A DNA stretch of 64,000 bases from Aspidiotus rigidus (Eukaryota; Arthropoda; Insecta; Hemiptera; Diaspididae), in assembly GCA_035079385.1 (NCBI GenBank), contig JAVHKY010000025.1:21242501-21306500 (forward strand). Direction: 5' to 3'. The notes beneath the pieces were generated by a model. It searched no databases, had not been told where the DNA came from, and saw nothing but the letters and a program-made list of their open reading frames with translations. A program made the position numbers and the translations under genes. How positions within the stretch are numbered: position 1 is the first letter of the stretch; each line of letters opens with the position of its first letter. Below, one piece after another: positions 1 to 12,056 of the stretch.

Positions 1-1224
1 TTAACGGTGCACTTTTATCGACGGCACATTGCGTATGAATATACGATTAGGAAACCTTGATTAACCATAACTCGACGATTGTGTACTCGTAAATCAATAT
101 AAAGAGAACGAGGCTCAATTTTGTTGCATGATGTTACTTTATATTTCACTGCAATTATGTTGAATAAGTTCCACCTACGCTCGCAGCATTCATTACTTAT
201 GCTCAGTAATAGGTATTTCGATTTATCTGTCGCTATCTTAATTTTTTTTTTTTCTTATTAGAGTCCATCATCTTCCAATAGTACTTTTTTTTGGCACGCA
301 CGTGGACCACAAACTGCTTATTTTGACATTACGTACACTATTACTCAATTCGTCAGATATAAATATACAGTATACCGCCTTATACGAGGCTGGCCGACAA
401 ATTTGTTATTCCGCCTCTGATTATAGATTAGCCTTGTCCAGCGATTGACGCTTTTGTCGTATTTAATTATACGACGTTGTCGCGCACTCGTGTGCAAGAA
501 ATGTCACCTCTTTCAAAAATCCCATTATGAACGAGTTAGAGGTTGCGTTCGATGCTCTGTGTGTAAAAATAAAAAAATTGAAGCTAACGGATTACATTAA
601 TGTAAATTTATAAAACTAGCTGAGCAAATACGTTAATTTCGGAGTTGGCCCGCATATGTTAGGATTTAAAAAGTAGCAGATTACTGCGAAATTTAAATTT
701 GGAGGCTTAATCGTGTTGAACATTACGGTCTGTGAATATTCGAGGGAGTCGGTGGGGTCCGCCTTAATAGTATTGTGATCGCTGAGTCCTTCGTATAATA
801 TCTATACTCGAGGAGTAACCCTGGACGTGCCAAAATATTGCTCTAATTCTAGCACTGTTAGTTACTTCCGTTGCCTTGAGTTCTTTCTTGTTTTCGAATA
901 TCGATGTTCATTTCCTGTCGATAGATAATAGACCAACATGTGGTACCCACAAGGCTCTGACTTGCGGTAGGAACTTGAAAAAGTTTTTAAAAACGACAGG
1001 GTTCTTATCTTCAGAAGAAACGTGAAAACGTTTTTGAAAGTTGTGGGTGGGTGGTTCAGAGGTAGTTCCGCGACTTGGAACCATTTGAATTAGGTACATA
1101 CATTTTGGTTCCGAGTCGTGTGGAGGGTATGACCTAGTTTCGAGACTTGATACAATTGGGATAAGAGTTTTGATTCAGTCAAGAAACATTGAGAAAACTC
1201 GCGAGTTTTTTAACGAAGTTTAAT
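1..1224. other. Intergenic, no gene seen
   Basis: AT-rich sequence with poly-T runs and only short open frames that lack any recognisable domain, signal peptide or splice context. I see nothing I can annotate here. It could be intron or intergenic DNA. Confidence 0.5.
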
Positions 1225-1232
1225 GAGGGATG

Positions 1233-1485
1233 GTAGGGAACCTGTTTTATGGAGATCTATGACGTCATCAAATTGTGACGTCACAGATCCAGACTTTCGA
1301 GTTACATGTGATGGGAGGGGACTTGAAAGCTGATATATGACGTCATCAGATTGTGACGTCACAGGCTTCGCCCCCAAGCTATATATAATAAGACGAGACT
1401 TAGAAAATCTTCGAGTCGAGCCTTGCCGGCCGCCGGACGGTGGACGTTTTTCCCGAAAGACTCCTCGATAAAGCAGGTTTCCTGT
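1233..1485. repeat. TIR repeat family copy with CRE palindromes
   Basis: The left end reads TAGGGAACCTGTTTTATGGA and the right end is its near reverse complement (AAAGCAGGTTTCCTG). Inside are two TGACGTCATCA...GTGACGTCA palindrome pairs, one copy of the motif found as a 45-bp tandem repeat near 57.5 kb, and a GCCGCCGGACGG block just inside the right end. Related copies lie near 8.9, 23.0 and 49.2 kb. I read it as a small non-autonomous terminal-inverted-repeat element. No coding capacity is visible. Confidence 0.5.
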
Positions 1486-1841
1486 TGAAATTTTCGAAGA
1501 TTACCATTGGTATTTAGGACGAGTGAGGGTTTCCGATCTACTTGAGGATCTTTGGAAAATATTGACTTTCATGCTATGGGTCAAGTCCATCAGACAAATA
1601 GCTCTCTTTATCCGCTATGTCAGTCAGAATCAAGGGCACAAAATCAGGTCTTCCTAGGTCAAGATTGTTGAGGAATCGCTCTACCAGCGCCCTCTAGAAA
1701 TGCAGCTCTCACCTATCCAGACAACTAGACTGCACAGGCTGGTTAGTCTGGAAGCCCAACTGTACCTTTCGCTCTACGTAGCATGGTGTGGTTCTCATTC
1801 TGCTAAAGCGGACGGACTATCACTTCTGAGTATACATGTGA

Positions 1842-2441
1842 ATACATTGGAGGGCGAAAAAGATCATTCATCCCAGTGAAGGGGCCTCTCTTCTCCTAGA
1901 TCAAGACTCTGAAGCCTTAGTCCACCCTAGCCGTTTGCGTTGGATCAGTCTCCCTTTCTTGGGGAAGTTCTCCCAGCAATTGTGTCGGGCCCTTCGCCCG
2001 TTTGGCTTCAGACCCGCGTTTTACAACCCTACCACAGTCAAGAGGTTGTTTGTGAGACTGAAGGACCCCATACCTGTTGATGAGAGGAGTGGTGTGTATA
2101 AGTTGGAGTGTGAGGATTGTGGAGGCTTTTATATTGGTGAGACCAGCCTCCAAATGAAAGTTCGAGTAGCTGAGCACCTGAAGTCTTGGAAGAAGGGACA
2201 CTTGGGGGAGTCAGCTTTCGCCGATCACTTAATAAACAGTGGCCACAGCTTCCGTGAGGGATCCGAAAAGCTCCTCCATAAGGAGAATTCCTACCGTAAG
2301 CGTATCGCCCTCGAGAATATAGAGATAATTCGTCATCTCAACACTGACGGTATCACTGTACTCAATTCGTATATTACGGAAGATGGCCTGATCGAACTGG
2401 TTTATGACTCACACCGTGATTTCTCGTTTGGACGATCTTAA
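1842..2441 (+). mobile_element. Penelope-like element copy 1, GIY-YIG endonuclease end
   Basis: An open frame of about 200 codons covers the C-terminal part of a Penelope-like retroelement polyprotein. It shows the linker after the reverse transcriptase and then a full GIY-YIG nuclease: GVYKLEC near 2092, YIGET near 2130, then RVAEH. The Penelope-type zinc ligands are all present: C..C between GVY and YIG, then the histidines of ADHL and SGHSF. In the family this nuclease nicks target DNA for reverse transcription. The frame has no true ATG and the reverse transcriptase is missing upstream, so this is a 5'-truncated copy. The endonuclease part is undamaged and ends at TAA (2439-2441). It is the best preserved of the three copies in the window. 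Confidence 0.85.
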
Positions 2442-2640
2442 TACCTCGTTCTTCTCTTTTGTTCGTCAGTTGCTTTCATTTCAGGCTCGAAGATGGTTGT
2501 TTAACCGGAAGCGCTCGTCGTATTTTCATTTTTTCTGCGGTTTGCATTTTTTTACTCCACGTCGGAGTATTCCTCTTTCTTGTTTTCAGAGTTTTTCTTC
2601 GGCTCTTCATGATTGTTTGAAAAGGGTATTCGAATCGCGT
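2442..2640 (+). mobile_element. Penelope copy 1, 3' untranslated tail
   Basis: This sequence follows the endonuclease stop codon and contains the block AACCGGAAGCGCTCGTCGT and then TTTTCTGCGGTTTGCAT. The same block follows the endonuclease in copy 2 (near 11.3 kb, minus) and recurs inverted at its other end (12.06 kb, plus). A shorter form follows copy 3 (42.76 kb, minus). The conservation marks it as the element's own 3' region. The precise end is not visible. Confidence 0.65.
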
Positions 2641-2938
2641 ATGCTTAGGACTATTTAAATTACTATGGCAAATTGCTGGTGATGAGGATTCTATTGTGTG
2701 TTATGGGTCTATTGAAATCTTATGCTGGAGGCTAATTAATAATTATTTACTATTATGTTTGAGGCTGGTATGGAACTTTTGAGTATATATCCTCTAGATT
2801 GATTCTGTCTCCAGTTATAGCTAGTGTTTCGCTTTTATTTCCTTATTCCAGAGGTCTTTGACTACTCACTCCTGTGCTTTATTGTGACTCAGAACGTATA
2901 TCCACTTATCAGTCACACTCCCTGAAGAGGTGGTATGG

Positions 2939-3113
2939 CTACTCCTTCTCATGGTCTCTATGGCATTTGAGATTCTCTCTCCGTCGGAATTTTGCGAAAC
3001 ATTCCCGAAAGCAGTCATAACCAAAATATGGTGGTGGGATATCATGCGTTGGTTTAGGCATAATAGTCTTAGTCCACTGTCTTTCCTCGCTACTGGATCT
3101 TCTCAGGGTTCAT
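2939..3113 (-). pseudogene. Relic of a C2H2 zinc-finger coding end
   Basis: The minus strand has a short frame ending at TAG (2939-2941). It contains YFGYDCFRECFAKF and then RENLKCHRDH, which resembles a C2H2 finger (aromatic, Cys, Cys, Phe, Leu, His, His). The spacing is unusual: three residues between the cysteines and two between the histidines. An in-frame stop lies about 19 codons before the finger. It could be a decayed last exon or part of a transposase-like gene, or a coincidence. Confidence is low. Confidence 0.25.
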
Positions 3114-5400
3114 TCGTTGATGGATTTTTTGGTAACCTTACTGCTTCATCTTCTTCGGAGACTGGAAAGCCTCCAAAGTCGTCACTTAGCTCTTGTATCA
3201 CAATATGAATACATCTCAAAATGAAGCGTGACATGACGGTTTGACTTGTGTAAGTTCCATACTAAATTCATGTGAAATGCTAAAATATGAGAAAAATACA
3301 CTGGAAATAGTTTCCATAAAAGATTTAAAAGTAGGTCTAAACCAGGGATTCAGAGTGGTGGGTCACGTGACCCGAGGGGTATGGTGATGTGAAAGATACT
3401 ACCCCAAATCTCTGCATTCTAATTTCTCATATTTTCTTACGTAATTGACAAGACGTGTCCTAGAGAGGCGATATTCCTAAGAAAGGAGGGGTAAGTGTAT
3501 CTTGATGATACCGATTTGTACCTCAATTTTACCAACCGTTCAATGTGTCGATTGTTCTATTTTTCACACCGACTACCCACTCTAATTTGTGGAGATTACT
3601 TCTAAGCTTTTCTTTCACCCCGCGCTCTTGGATAAAACTGATTGATTTGACAATTTTAACCACATTATCAAGCTGCCCGATAAAATGTAATGATGCTAAA
3701 ACTCTTGTGCTTATTCATCGGATGTTCTAATGAAGTGAGTATAAATGTCCACAAAGAAGTCAGCCGTTTCGTTCGAGCGGTAAGAAGACTTATCGAGACC
3801 CAGGTTACGCGGCAGAAATTGAAATTATTCGGTTAGTATAATGAAGTGATTTCTTGAGTTTTTGTCTTTTTCGAAGAATTTGTTCGAAGTCATAACGGTA
3901 AACATTTACATCTGCTAACTGCCTTTACTGAAGGAAGTTAGTGATACGCAAAGGTCGCCACGAGAAAACATTCGTAGCACGTTTGACCCAGTACGGTTTT
4001 GCACACCGGGTACAGGCCTTAATGTAGAGAAGATGTATTCGTGCGTTTTCTGCGGAGTTTCAAGTGCCTCGTAACCAAATGTAGTCTAGGGCAGCCTTTC
4101 TACATACATAATTTTTCACGTACATGGTCAATATCGTATAAATTGAACGAGAGCCAGTCCTAAATACTCGGTTTGTTCGCGAGATACCACCAGCGGCCTG
4201 ACATTTCCCTTAATACAGAAAGGCTAAACAAGTAAACACAGTCGAAGACCGTGGTCAGAATAAATTTAAAACGAACTCGAATGGGTATATCGGTGGAAAC
4301 CATAATTAACGGAAGACTGAATACAGAACTACGTCACTTGTTATGCGAAATGACGCATAGCACTTGTTAAATCTCTACAGATATATGTGCATAATGCCTG
4401 TACTCAAAATGAGCTCTCGATACTCCATCGACGCACAGAATATAGGTGCAGGTCTATTTCGGTAATTCCGTACGAGGAATGCCTTCAGAATGGGGACTTT
4501 ATTATTATATTATGTGACCCTGTTTAGCTATAGGCTAACACAACACGTGGACTAGCTTAGCATCATTACAAACAACAACAACGTGCAGTGACAGCGCGTC
4601 GTGTCGCGTCGCCTAGCCGTCATCGTCGTCTATCGCTCTCTTATGTCACCATCTTGTTGAGCCTTTCGCGTTAACTCGGTCGATAATTTTCGAACGTAAT
4701 TAAGACGGTACGAACGCGCCGTAAATATCGTATAGAAGACGCTCGAGATCATCTTAATTCAATGCGCGATTGCTGGATTCGCGTGAGTACGAGAGAAATA
4801 ATGACGCGCGCGCGAGTCTTAAGAAGAACTAAACGCGCGAGTAATTTATAGCCTGTATTAATGAATCGCGATAGAAACGGTAGCTTTAAGATAAATGTCT
4901 TACATGAAATTTCGCTATTTTCTTAAAATCTGTACTCCCTCTACATGAATGGTTCTGTGTACGCATGTAACGAGAACCGATTGTGTCGCGATTTGTAATT
5001 AATTATTGTTGTAATAAGGGCTGTTGGTTTTCCTTTTTCAAAAAAAAGGAAAGTTCCCTCTTTTTCGGTTGGTATTATATACGTCCTTCTGTTCGTTGGT
5101 TGTTCCCCATATTATTATGCTCCCTACAAGCTGCCTCATGTTCTGTGACCGGGACACTTTCCTTCTCCTCGTGGGCTCTTTCACAACCTCAGTATGGAGC
5201 AGATCACAAACTTTTGTAGCAAGTCTGGTTGGTCTCTTGGTCGGTCCAAGGTTCACTGCGTTGTGTTCCTTGTGGTAGATGTGTTTTGGTATCTATAGAA
5301 AAGAGACGGAGAATGAAAAAAAAGAGATTTTCTGGCAGGCCAAATATGTAAATAAAGCTAGTAAATTACCTCATTTATATTTCAAGACCGAAGTGTAAGT
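3114..5400. other. Intergenic with a CpG-rich patch
   Basis: No coding region is recognised. The stretch 4590-4820 is richer in CG dinucleotides (GCGCGTCG, TCGCGTCGCC, ACGCGCGCGCGAG) than its surroundings. It contains GCGTGAGTACG near 4780, which could act as a splice donor, so it might be a promoter with a non-coding first exon. That reading is inference only. Short open frames at 5.0-5.3 kb overlap on both strands and look like chance. Confidence 0.35.
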
Positions 5401-5417
5401 TAGGCTATCTAGCTCAC

Positions 5418-5740
5418 AGGGAGCTCACTCACTCCGCTCGTTCGCTGCAGATAGATATCAACTTGAATAACTTAATTAGCTCGTGACTTCATAACCATCC
5501 ACAATGGTTGCCTGCTACGTCAACGGCATTCCAAACGTCATTAAATTGGGCTCTCTCATCCTTACTCTCTTATGTTCTCGAGGTCACTCACTCCGCTCTT
5601 AAGCGACGCTATGGATGCTGATGGCTTCACAGGCAGGCATCATGGCTGGTTATGACGTCGCGAGCCAATGACGTCATCAGCTTTGGCTCTCTCTTCCTTA
5701 CTCTATTCTATTCTCGGGATCTTTCACTCTGCTCGTAAGC
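5418..5740. repeat. Degenerate tandem repeat, about 135-bp period
   Basis: Three related units are seen: a partial one at 5418-5447, one at 5546-5604 and one at 5681-5740. Each carries GGCTCTCTC...CTTACTCT then TCACTCACTCCGCTC or a close variant. The last two are 135 bp apart. TGACGTCATCA is present between units. The repeat has no coding meaning that I can see. Confidence 0.55.
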
Positions 5741-6193
5741 CTCCCAACAGTCTTCATTATACTGGGCATCTGCGTCACGGCTGATGATGTCATACTTGCA
5801 GATTTGTGAAAATTGAGGTACTCCAGCTCAGCCTCCATTATACTGGGCTATATTGAATACCAAACTATACTATAGACCTACTATTACCCTTCATGAAACT
5901 GGGCCTTACATAAGCGTAGCATGCAGCACTTTAAAAACCTATTCTAATCCATTTATAGATAGGGATGAGGGGAGGTGGATTGAACTCGCAAATTTCAGAA
6001 TCAGGCTCAAGGGGCTCGGGATCACGGCTGATGACGTCATAGCTTATATTATAAAAAAGGAGAAGAGATACAGTATACAGGATTATGGAGGTGGGGGTGG
6101 GGGTGAGAGGAACTCGCGGGCTAGGATTTAGTAAACTTCAGGAAAGATATGAAACATGTCAAGAGAACTTGGCAAGTGTATAAGAATAAGGAT
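5741..6193. other. Repeat-derived stretch
   Basis: The words CATTATACTGGGC (near 5756 and 5836) and TCACGGCTGATGA (near 5775 and 6023) recur in direct orientation, one of them next to TGACGTCAT. The 92-codon open frame at 5853-6131 runs through these repeats and ends in a poly-glycine G-run. I do not call it a gene. Confidence 0.4.
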
Positions 6194-6667
6194 TTACCGA
6201 ACGATATGATTGGTAGAATGAGGGTCTTTGATAGCAATTAAGGATGAGAGCGAACCAGATAGTTCAAGGAATTCGTGGGGAGGAAGGAAACGGATGAGAA
6301 GTGGTGAGGACAAGTAGTGAGTTCGGCGGTACAGAAGTGGAGTTTCTCCTGAATACAGACTGTTCCAATTTTGACCCATCCGCGTAGCAGAGAAGGAGTT
6401 GATGTGTGGTTTAGCTCTTTTGAGAATTTCAACAAGATCGCGACGAACGCCATGGTCAGGAATAGGAGTTAACCAAGGGAGAAAGGATGAAGAAATAGGA
6501 AGTAAGGGACTAAGTTTGAAAAGAATGCCTAAATGTGATTGAAGCGATAGAAAGGGTGAGCGAGTAGGAAGACCTGCCTCAGCGCATAGGGTGAGTGAAG
6601 GGCTGGCGCATAGTGCGTCAAGGACCAGTTGAAGCTCGAAAGATTGAATAGAGTCCAGCAATTTCAA
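6194..6667 (-). pseudogene. LINE ORF2 relic: end of RT and RNase H
   Basis: The 157-codon minus-strand frame begins with LLDSIQSFELQLVLDALCAS followed by SLTLCAEAGLPTR. This matches the conserved segment after the reverse transcriptase of Jockey/I-type non-LTR retrotransposons (LDPIQN...TGAFRTSP...LYAEAGEPP type). Near the C-terminus ELSGSLSSLIAIKDPHSTN resembles the RNase H motif SDSLSSLLAIKNP, with the catalytic Asp replaced by Gly. The frame is open but lacks the polymerase and endonuclease and has lost that acidic residue, so it is a dead fragment. The rest of the element was not found upstream. Confidence 0.6.
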
Positions 6668-8560
6668 GGTTGTTTTGTAGGAGTGGGTGTAAATTGAGTT
6701 GGGAGCTGGTTAGACTTTAGCGGAGTTGGAAGAGGAGTTTGCGGTTACAGCCGTTACGGTGTAGTGATAGGTATTTGAGTACGTTCAAAAAATTCTGATA
6801 TTTTACTCCTAAGATTCTATATTAAACGGGTTTCTCCAGTTTTTGGAGCGAGATGCTATAATTCCTATCAATAAACTCCTTTTCTGTCTCGTCGCCTTTC
6901 AAGAAATCATCCCCATTCGAACAATTTTCCGAGTTTTTTTTTAAATTTTGATCCCATGCATCTCCTCCGGTAATTTCTGATTATTTTGTTTCCTCTTTGC
7001 ATGATTTTTCTTTTTCACTCTCCAAAAGATCCTGAGTACAGTTGAAATATTTTAATGTTCTTGGAAAATTTTTTTGGCCCACTTTTTCTAATGAAGTTCA
7101 CCCTGACTTCAAGAACTACACACTTAACAATGTGGAAATCATTACAAGTCATTTTACGCGTCTGAAATTATACGTGGTTCACGAGTTGCTTCTGATGCTA
7201 ATAGAGTAGAGTTTCGTCGCGGATGATTAGGCCAAAGACAAGCACGACCTCGAATTCGCCATCACGTCCTGTAACCGACTAGGACTTCCTTAAAACCGCG
7301 TACGTTCCAACTCTCGCAGATTTATCGAAAAACAGTATTCTTAAATTATCGTTATTTTTAATTAAATTTAAACCGTGTGGAAGATCTTTTGCAGATAGAA
7401 AGACCTGGTTTATGCTGCATCAACTTCCGCGTGAGAACGCGTTCCTTTCCCAGAGACTATACACTTTTAATTAATTGAGCGACGTTGTAATTTATTACGG
7501 CGAAGACGAGAATATGATTATGGCTGTATGAATAATAATTTTTACCCCCGAGTAAATTTTATATCAACCGTTTAATTAGATTAAATATTTTTCAAAAAAA
7601 TACGCTTATCATACAACGCATTGTTCGAAAAGACACTGATTTAGAAGAATGTTTTTTGGGTTAAACTTACCGCGCTTGAGTTTGTAAAGCGAACGTAAGG
7701 ATAGGGGCTAGATACAGGAGTTCTCGAGTGGAGTCCCTCTTGTAAGAAAAGTAACGCGTGCATTGTATTCCACGATAAAAATATTTTCCATGAAATAATT
7801 TCCGGCGAGTTTTAATTAATTTTTCGGGAAATGTTGACCGACTGCAGTTTGTAGGAGGGTCTGGCTGTATTTCGTCGCAGAGTCCAATTATACAGTTTTC
7901 AAAAGGACAAAGCCGAAATGCCAACAATCAAGACAACAAAATTCAGTTTTCGTATTTCATAAGAGAATGATTGGATTATCTGGTAAAAAAGCGTAATACC
8001 CGGAAGAAACAAAATTTAGGGAGCGTATAAGTTTGCGGTCCATAGTCGTACTATATAATCAAAAAACTTGATGAGAAGAAGAGGAATTTTTCGCCTTTTA
8101 CAGCATTTAATTTCGAAAAACCTCTCTAGAAGAATATTAGCATATTTCTCGCGAAAGAATTATCTTTGGGAACGGATTGCATCTGTGAGTACGAGTGTCA
8201 TAACTTCGGTTTCATTTTTTTTTCTGTTCGATAAGGCAGTGAAAATTAGTTTTCATATCAAAGATATTATTTTTTCAAGTCCTCAGTTTTTTATTGAATT
8301 CTTCCTGAAGTTGGCGAGTATTACACAAAATATTTGAGGTTTCCCCGTCGGAAGCGTACAGACGACGACGGGGGGGTGTCGAGGTTGGGTATACGAAAAA
8401 GTCTCACCTTATTTTTCAATGGAAGCGAGGAGACTAATTGTTTGGACGATATTATATTTCTTTCCGCCAACTGTACCCCTAAACTCCCCCTGAGCTCATC
8501 AATCGAATGAGACTTCATGACACCAATTCTCAAGTAATCTAGTTTACAATTTAACTCATC
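6668..8560. other. Intergenic, no gene seen
   Basis: AT-rich DNA with short open frames at 7667-7927, 8068-8337 and 8321-8533, none with recognisable domains. No tandem or inverted repeat stands out. Confidence 0.45.
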
Positions 8561-9410
8561 AAATCAAAACATTATGCAGGTACGGCTGCAGAGAGCATTC
8601 TTTCTTTTTTGGGGAGGGATGAGGGGAGGGAGTAGCGGAAAATATGGGACAGTACACCTTTTTTTTGCATTAGAATTTGTCCCCGATATCTCTTTTCTTG
8701 GGGTACATTCTCAGGCGATTTCCGCGAGTGCATCCGACTTTGATGACTTCATCAACCTAAGTCAGATCTGGTCTCGGATTTTAACGCTTGAGTTACGTAT
8801 GATGATAAAACGAACGCGAGCCCGCCTGCGTCCGACTTTGGACTAGGAAAACTTGGAAAATTTCAACTCTCAAGCTATGTATTTGATTTTTGTGACTTCA
8901 ACATATTTGGAAAAATTTTCAGAGGCTTCAAATATTGATAGGGAACCTTTTCTATGGAGAGTTGTATCGAAAAATTTGCCGTGTGCCGTTCGCCTTGCGC
9001 CGTGTCGCGTCCGACGAAAACTGACCTACCCCAATAGAAGAATTTAGACCCACAAAAATTTCAACTTCCGAGCCATAATGTATGGTACGTAGGAAAAGAA
9101 CTTGAGAAAATTTTTTCCAAACTTTCCTGTTATAGTTAGGTTCGGTTAAGTTGTTTCCAAGTCCCTTGCTATATTATATGATCGGAGGGAGATTTGAAAA
9201 AAAATCGATTTTTGAGCCATCATAAATGACAGCAGAAGGACTTTCAGAAATTTGACTTTCAAGTGAAAAATTTTGACTTTTTAGCCATATTATATGATAG
9301 GAGAGAGACTCAAAAAATTTAGACCCTTCGAGATTTCAATTAGATTCTCAATACCAAAAGAAGCCCACTTGGGAAAGACGTAATCAACTTGTGACGTCGT
9401 CAACTTGTTT
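8561..9410. repeat. Cluster of dispersed 45-bp motif and TIR repeat fragments
   Basis: Several diverged units of the form GACTTG-GAAAAATTT-GAC/AAC-TCT/CGAGC-CATATATGATAGGAG occur here (near 8850, 9055, 9165, 9280). A TIR-family left end lies at 8939 (TAGGGAACCTTTTCTATGG), followed inside by GCCGTGTGCCGTTCGCC. TGATGACTTCATCAAC (8736) and GTGACGTCGTCAAC (9393) are CRE-like words of the same family. The open frames across this block are by-products of the repeats. Confidence 0.5.
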
Positions 9411-11230
9411 TTCGCTATTTTTCTTAAGTTTGGAGGGTTTTAACTCATGGATCCGTGCCTGCTCACGAGCACAGCAAAAAAAAGTCAGAAGTGGATCAAA
9501 TTTGAAAGTCATAACTCTGAAGTCTCTTCACCGACTGAATTGGAAAATTTTGAAACTCAATATGTTGGAATTATTCACTAATTCAGGAACAAATTCTTCT
9601 TTCAGCCCAATCCGATTCAATCTGTATTACAATCAGTCAACTGGAATGTGTAACACTTAGGAACATTGACACATATTGTACTTTTCACTTTGACCAAAAA
9701 ATACTCTTTAATCAGGACTGGTCCATCTCTCTTAGAATTTTATTTGGAGAAAATGTTGCTCTCGACTTCAGAAACGCACTTGTTGCCTCACATATTTTCA
9801 TTTCGTAATACAAATTGACTGCGCACGCTGCTGTCGTTCCGGCTTTGTTTATTTTGCGCGTTGGAGTGGCTCTACTTCTTCATATGACCCTATCTACCCT
9901 ATCTAATGGAGTGTTTACATTTTGTAGAAGATTTTGTGCCCTCTATGACCCAAGATTACCTTCGAAGCTGAGCACGAGGGGCACCATGGCAATGTGTGAC
10001 ATGGAAACGTATAAACTGTGTTGCCGTTGATTGATGTCTTCTGTGGAGCCGTGCAGTTAGACCTTCTTGTATAAGTAAAGTGCTGCGGGCTTTACGAAAA
10101 TGCTTGTTCAACGCTTGGAGGCTACTAGAGTACTTTGACCACACATCGAATTTTTCCGTTTATCCCCAAATATCTCCTGTTGAATTTTAAAATTGACCAA
10201 AGGGTATTTTTGGGCAATCACGTTCACCGAGATGTAAAAAAGGGTTCACCAGAAATTATATAAGTGCCGTTTCGAGATCTAAGACTTAGCCCGTAGAATG
10301 AATTGCTATTAAGACAGCAGGATGTTGACGTCGCCCACTGGTCGCAGTGAGGTAGCTAAACCTCATGAATTCATTCTTGTGTTTCTAGTCTTGAGGAGGG
10401 AGGTACAGGCAATTCATGACCTAATCATCCATCTGCTGATTAGGTCTCTGGCTGACCTTTGCTACAGTTCGGCGAAGCCCGTTGACAGAACGAACTTGGT
10501 TCTGTACTTAAAGTGTATCTTAGTATCGTCTTTCACCTGAAGTGTGTGTCCTTCCTTCTGGGCAACTGCAGACTTTAGATCTGCACCTATGCGGTCTGCA
10601 GAACGTAACTGTGAACAACGCGCAAATCGGGATCAAAATTGCTTGGTACTATGTTGGCAGCACTAATTTGAGAGCACTTACAGCTCTTTCTCCCTTTAAT
10701 TCTGTTACTATGTTTTGCAACTCCTTCCAAGAATCATTCGAACTCGCTCACATTAGCTCTTTCATTCCCTTCATGGTTATTGAATGGAGGGTACAAAAGA
10801 AGAAGAGGAAGAGTCCAAACGAAAGGAGTATGAGAAACGCTTTCTTCTTATGCGTGAAAAAGACCCAATTATCCAGATTGTTTCTTGTAGACATTTTCCC
10901 TTCTTCCCTTGTACCCTTCAAATATTATCGTTTGGTTCACAGATTTTTTTGTTCCATTTTGGGCGCAAAGGTCATTTAAGAAGTATAAAAGTTACGCTTT
11001 GTAGAAAATTAAGACCTTATAATCAGGGTTTTCCCCTTCCTTCGCGCTTGTTGATTGTTTTCATCGTCCAGAGGTCTTCATTCGGTTAAGACAGATGTTG
11101 AGCTCTGGGAAGGGGAAACTACGATATCTTTTTCCTGTCGGCAAGGCACCTAAAGGTGACTGTAAGATGTGCGTATCTTTGATTCAGTCGTTGCATTCTT
11201 TACACGTCCAAACATTCCCACCGTTTCAGG
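9411..11230. other. Unassigned stretch with overlapping open frames
   Basis: Open frames of 145 codons (10542-10979) and 101 codons (10784-11089) overlap in different frames on the plus strand. Neither has a recognisable domain. The second begins with a Lys/Glu-rich stretch and then loses coding character. No credible splice structure or signal peptide was seen. I do not call a gene, but a decayed element is possible. Confidence 0.35.
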
Positions 11231-11431
11231 AGTGCTTTTAAATTAAACGAATCCGTTCCTTCAATTTACGGCTATCCATAATAAACGCGAAAGGACGAAT
11301 ACTCCGAAGGGAAAGTAAACTATGCAAACCGCAGAAAAAATTGAAACGACGAGCGCTTTCGGTTAATAAACCATCTTCAGGACTGAAATGAAAGCAACTG
11401 ACGAACAGAAGAGAAGAACAAGGTATTAATA

Positions 11432-12039
11432 CTAGCCAAACGAGAAATCGCGATGTGAATCATGGACCAGTTGAATCAGGCCATCTTCCGGAATGTACGA
11501 GTTAAGTACAGTAATGTCATCGGTGTTGAGATGACACATTATCTCTATATGCTCGAGGGCGATGCGCTTACGGTAGGAATTCTCCTTATGGAGGAACTTT
11601 TCGGATCTCTCACGGAAGCTGTGGCCACTGTTTATTAAATTATCAGTAAAAGCTGACTCCCCTAAGTGTCCCTTATTCCAAGACTTCAGGTGCTCAGCTA
11701 CTCTAACTTTCATTTGGCAGTTGGTTCACCAATACAAAAGCCTCCACAATCCCTACATTCCAACTTATAAACACCACTCCTCTCATCAAGGGGTATGCGG
11801 TCCAACAGCCTCACAAACAACCCCTTAACTATGGTAGGGTTGTAAAATTTGGGTCTGAAGCCAAATGGACGGAGGGCCCGACCCAATTGGAGGGAGAACT
11901 TCCCCAAGAAAGGGAGACTGATCCAACGCATACGACGATCACGGATCGTGTCTCGGGGGAGGAAGATGGTGGAATCAAGAAGGCTCCTCGTAACTTTCCT
12001 CCGAACCATCACGTCAACGTCGACATTTACCCCATTCAC
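11432..12039 (-). pseudogene. Frameshifted Penelope GIY-YIG endonuclease
   Basis: Two overlapping minus-strand frames (11710-12039 and 11432-11713) together cover the same protein region as copy 1, so one frameshift near 11.71 kb separates them. The first ends in GVYKLECRDCGGFCIGE, where the Tyr of YIG is Cys. The second carries RVAEHLKSW and TDNLINSGHSF, where the first zinc-ligand His is Asn. With a frameshift, a changed catalytic-motif residue and a lost metal ligand, this nuclease is dead. Upstream, VNVDVDVMVRRKVTR matches copy 3 at the equivalent place and is missing from copy 1. Confidence 0.8.
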
Positions 12040-12056
12040 TCTTATTGTGATTAATT

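Noticed and set aside
10542..11089. Overlapping 145- and 101-codon plus-strand frames
   Set aside because: No domain, no splice signals and no signal peptide. Overlap in two frames suggests chance openness.
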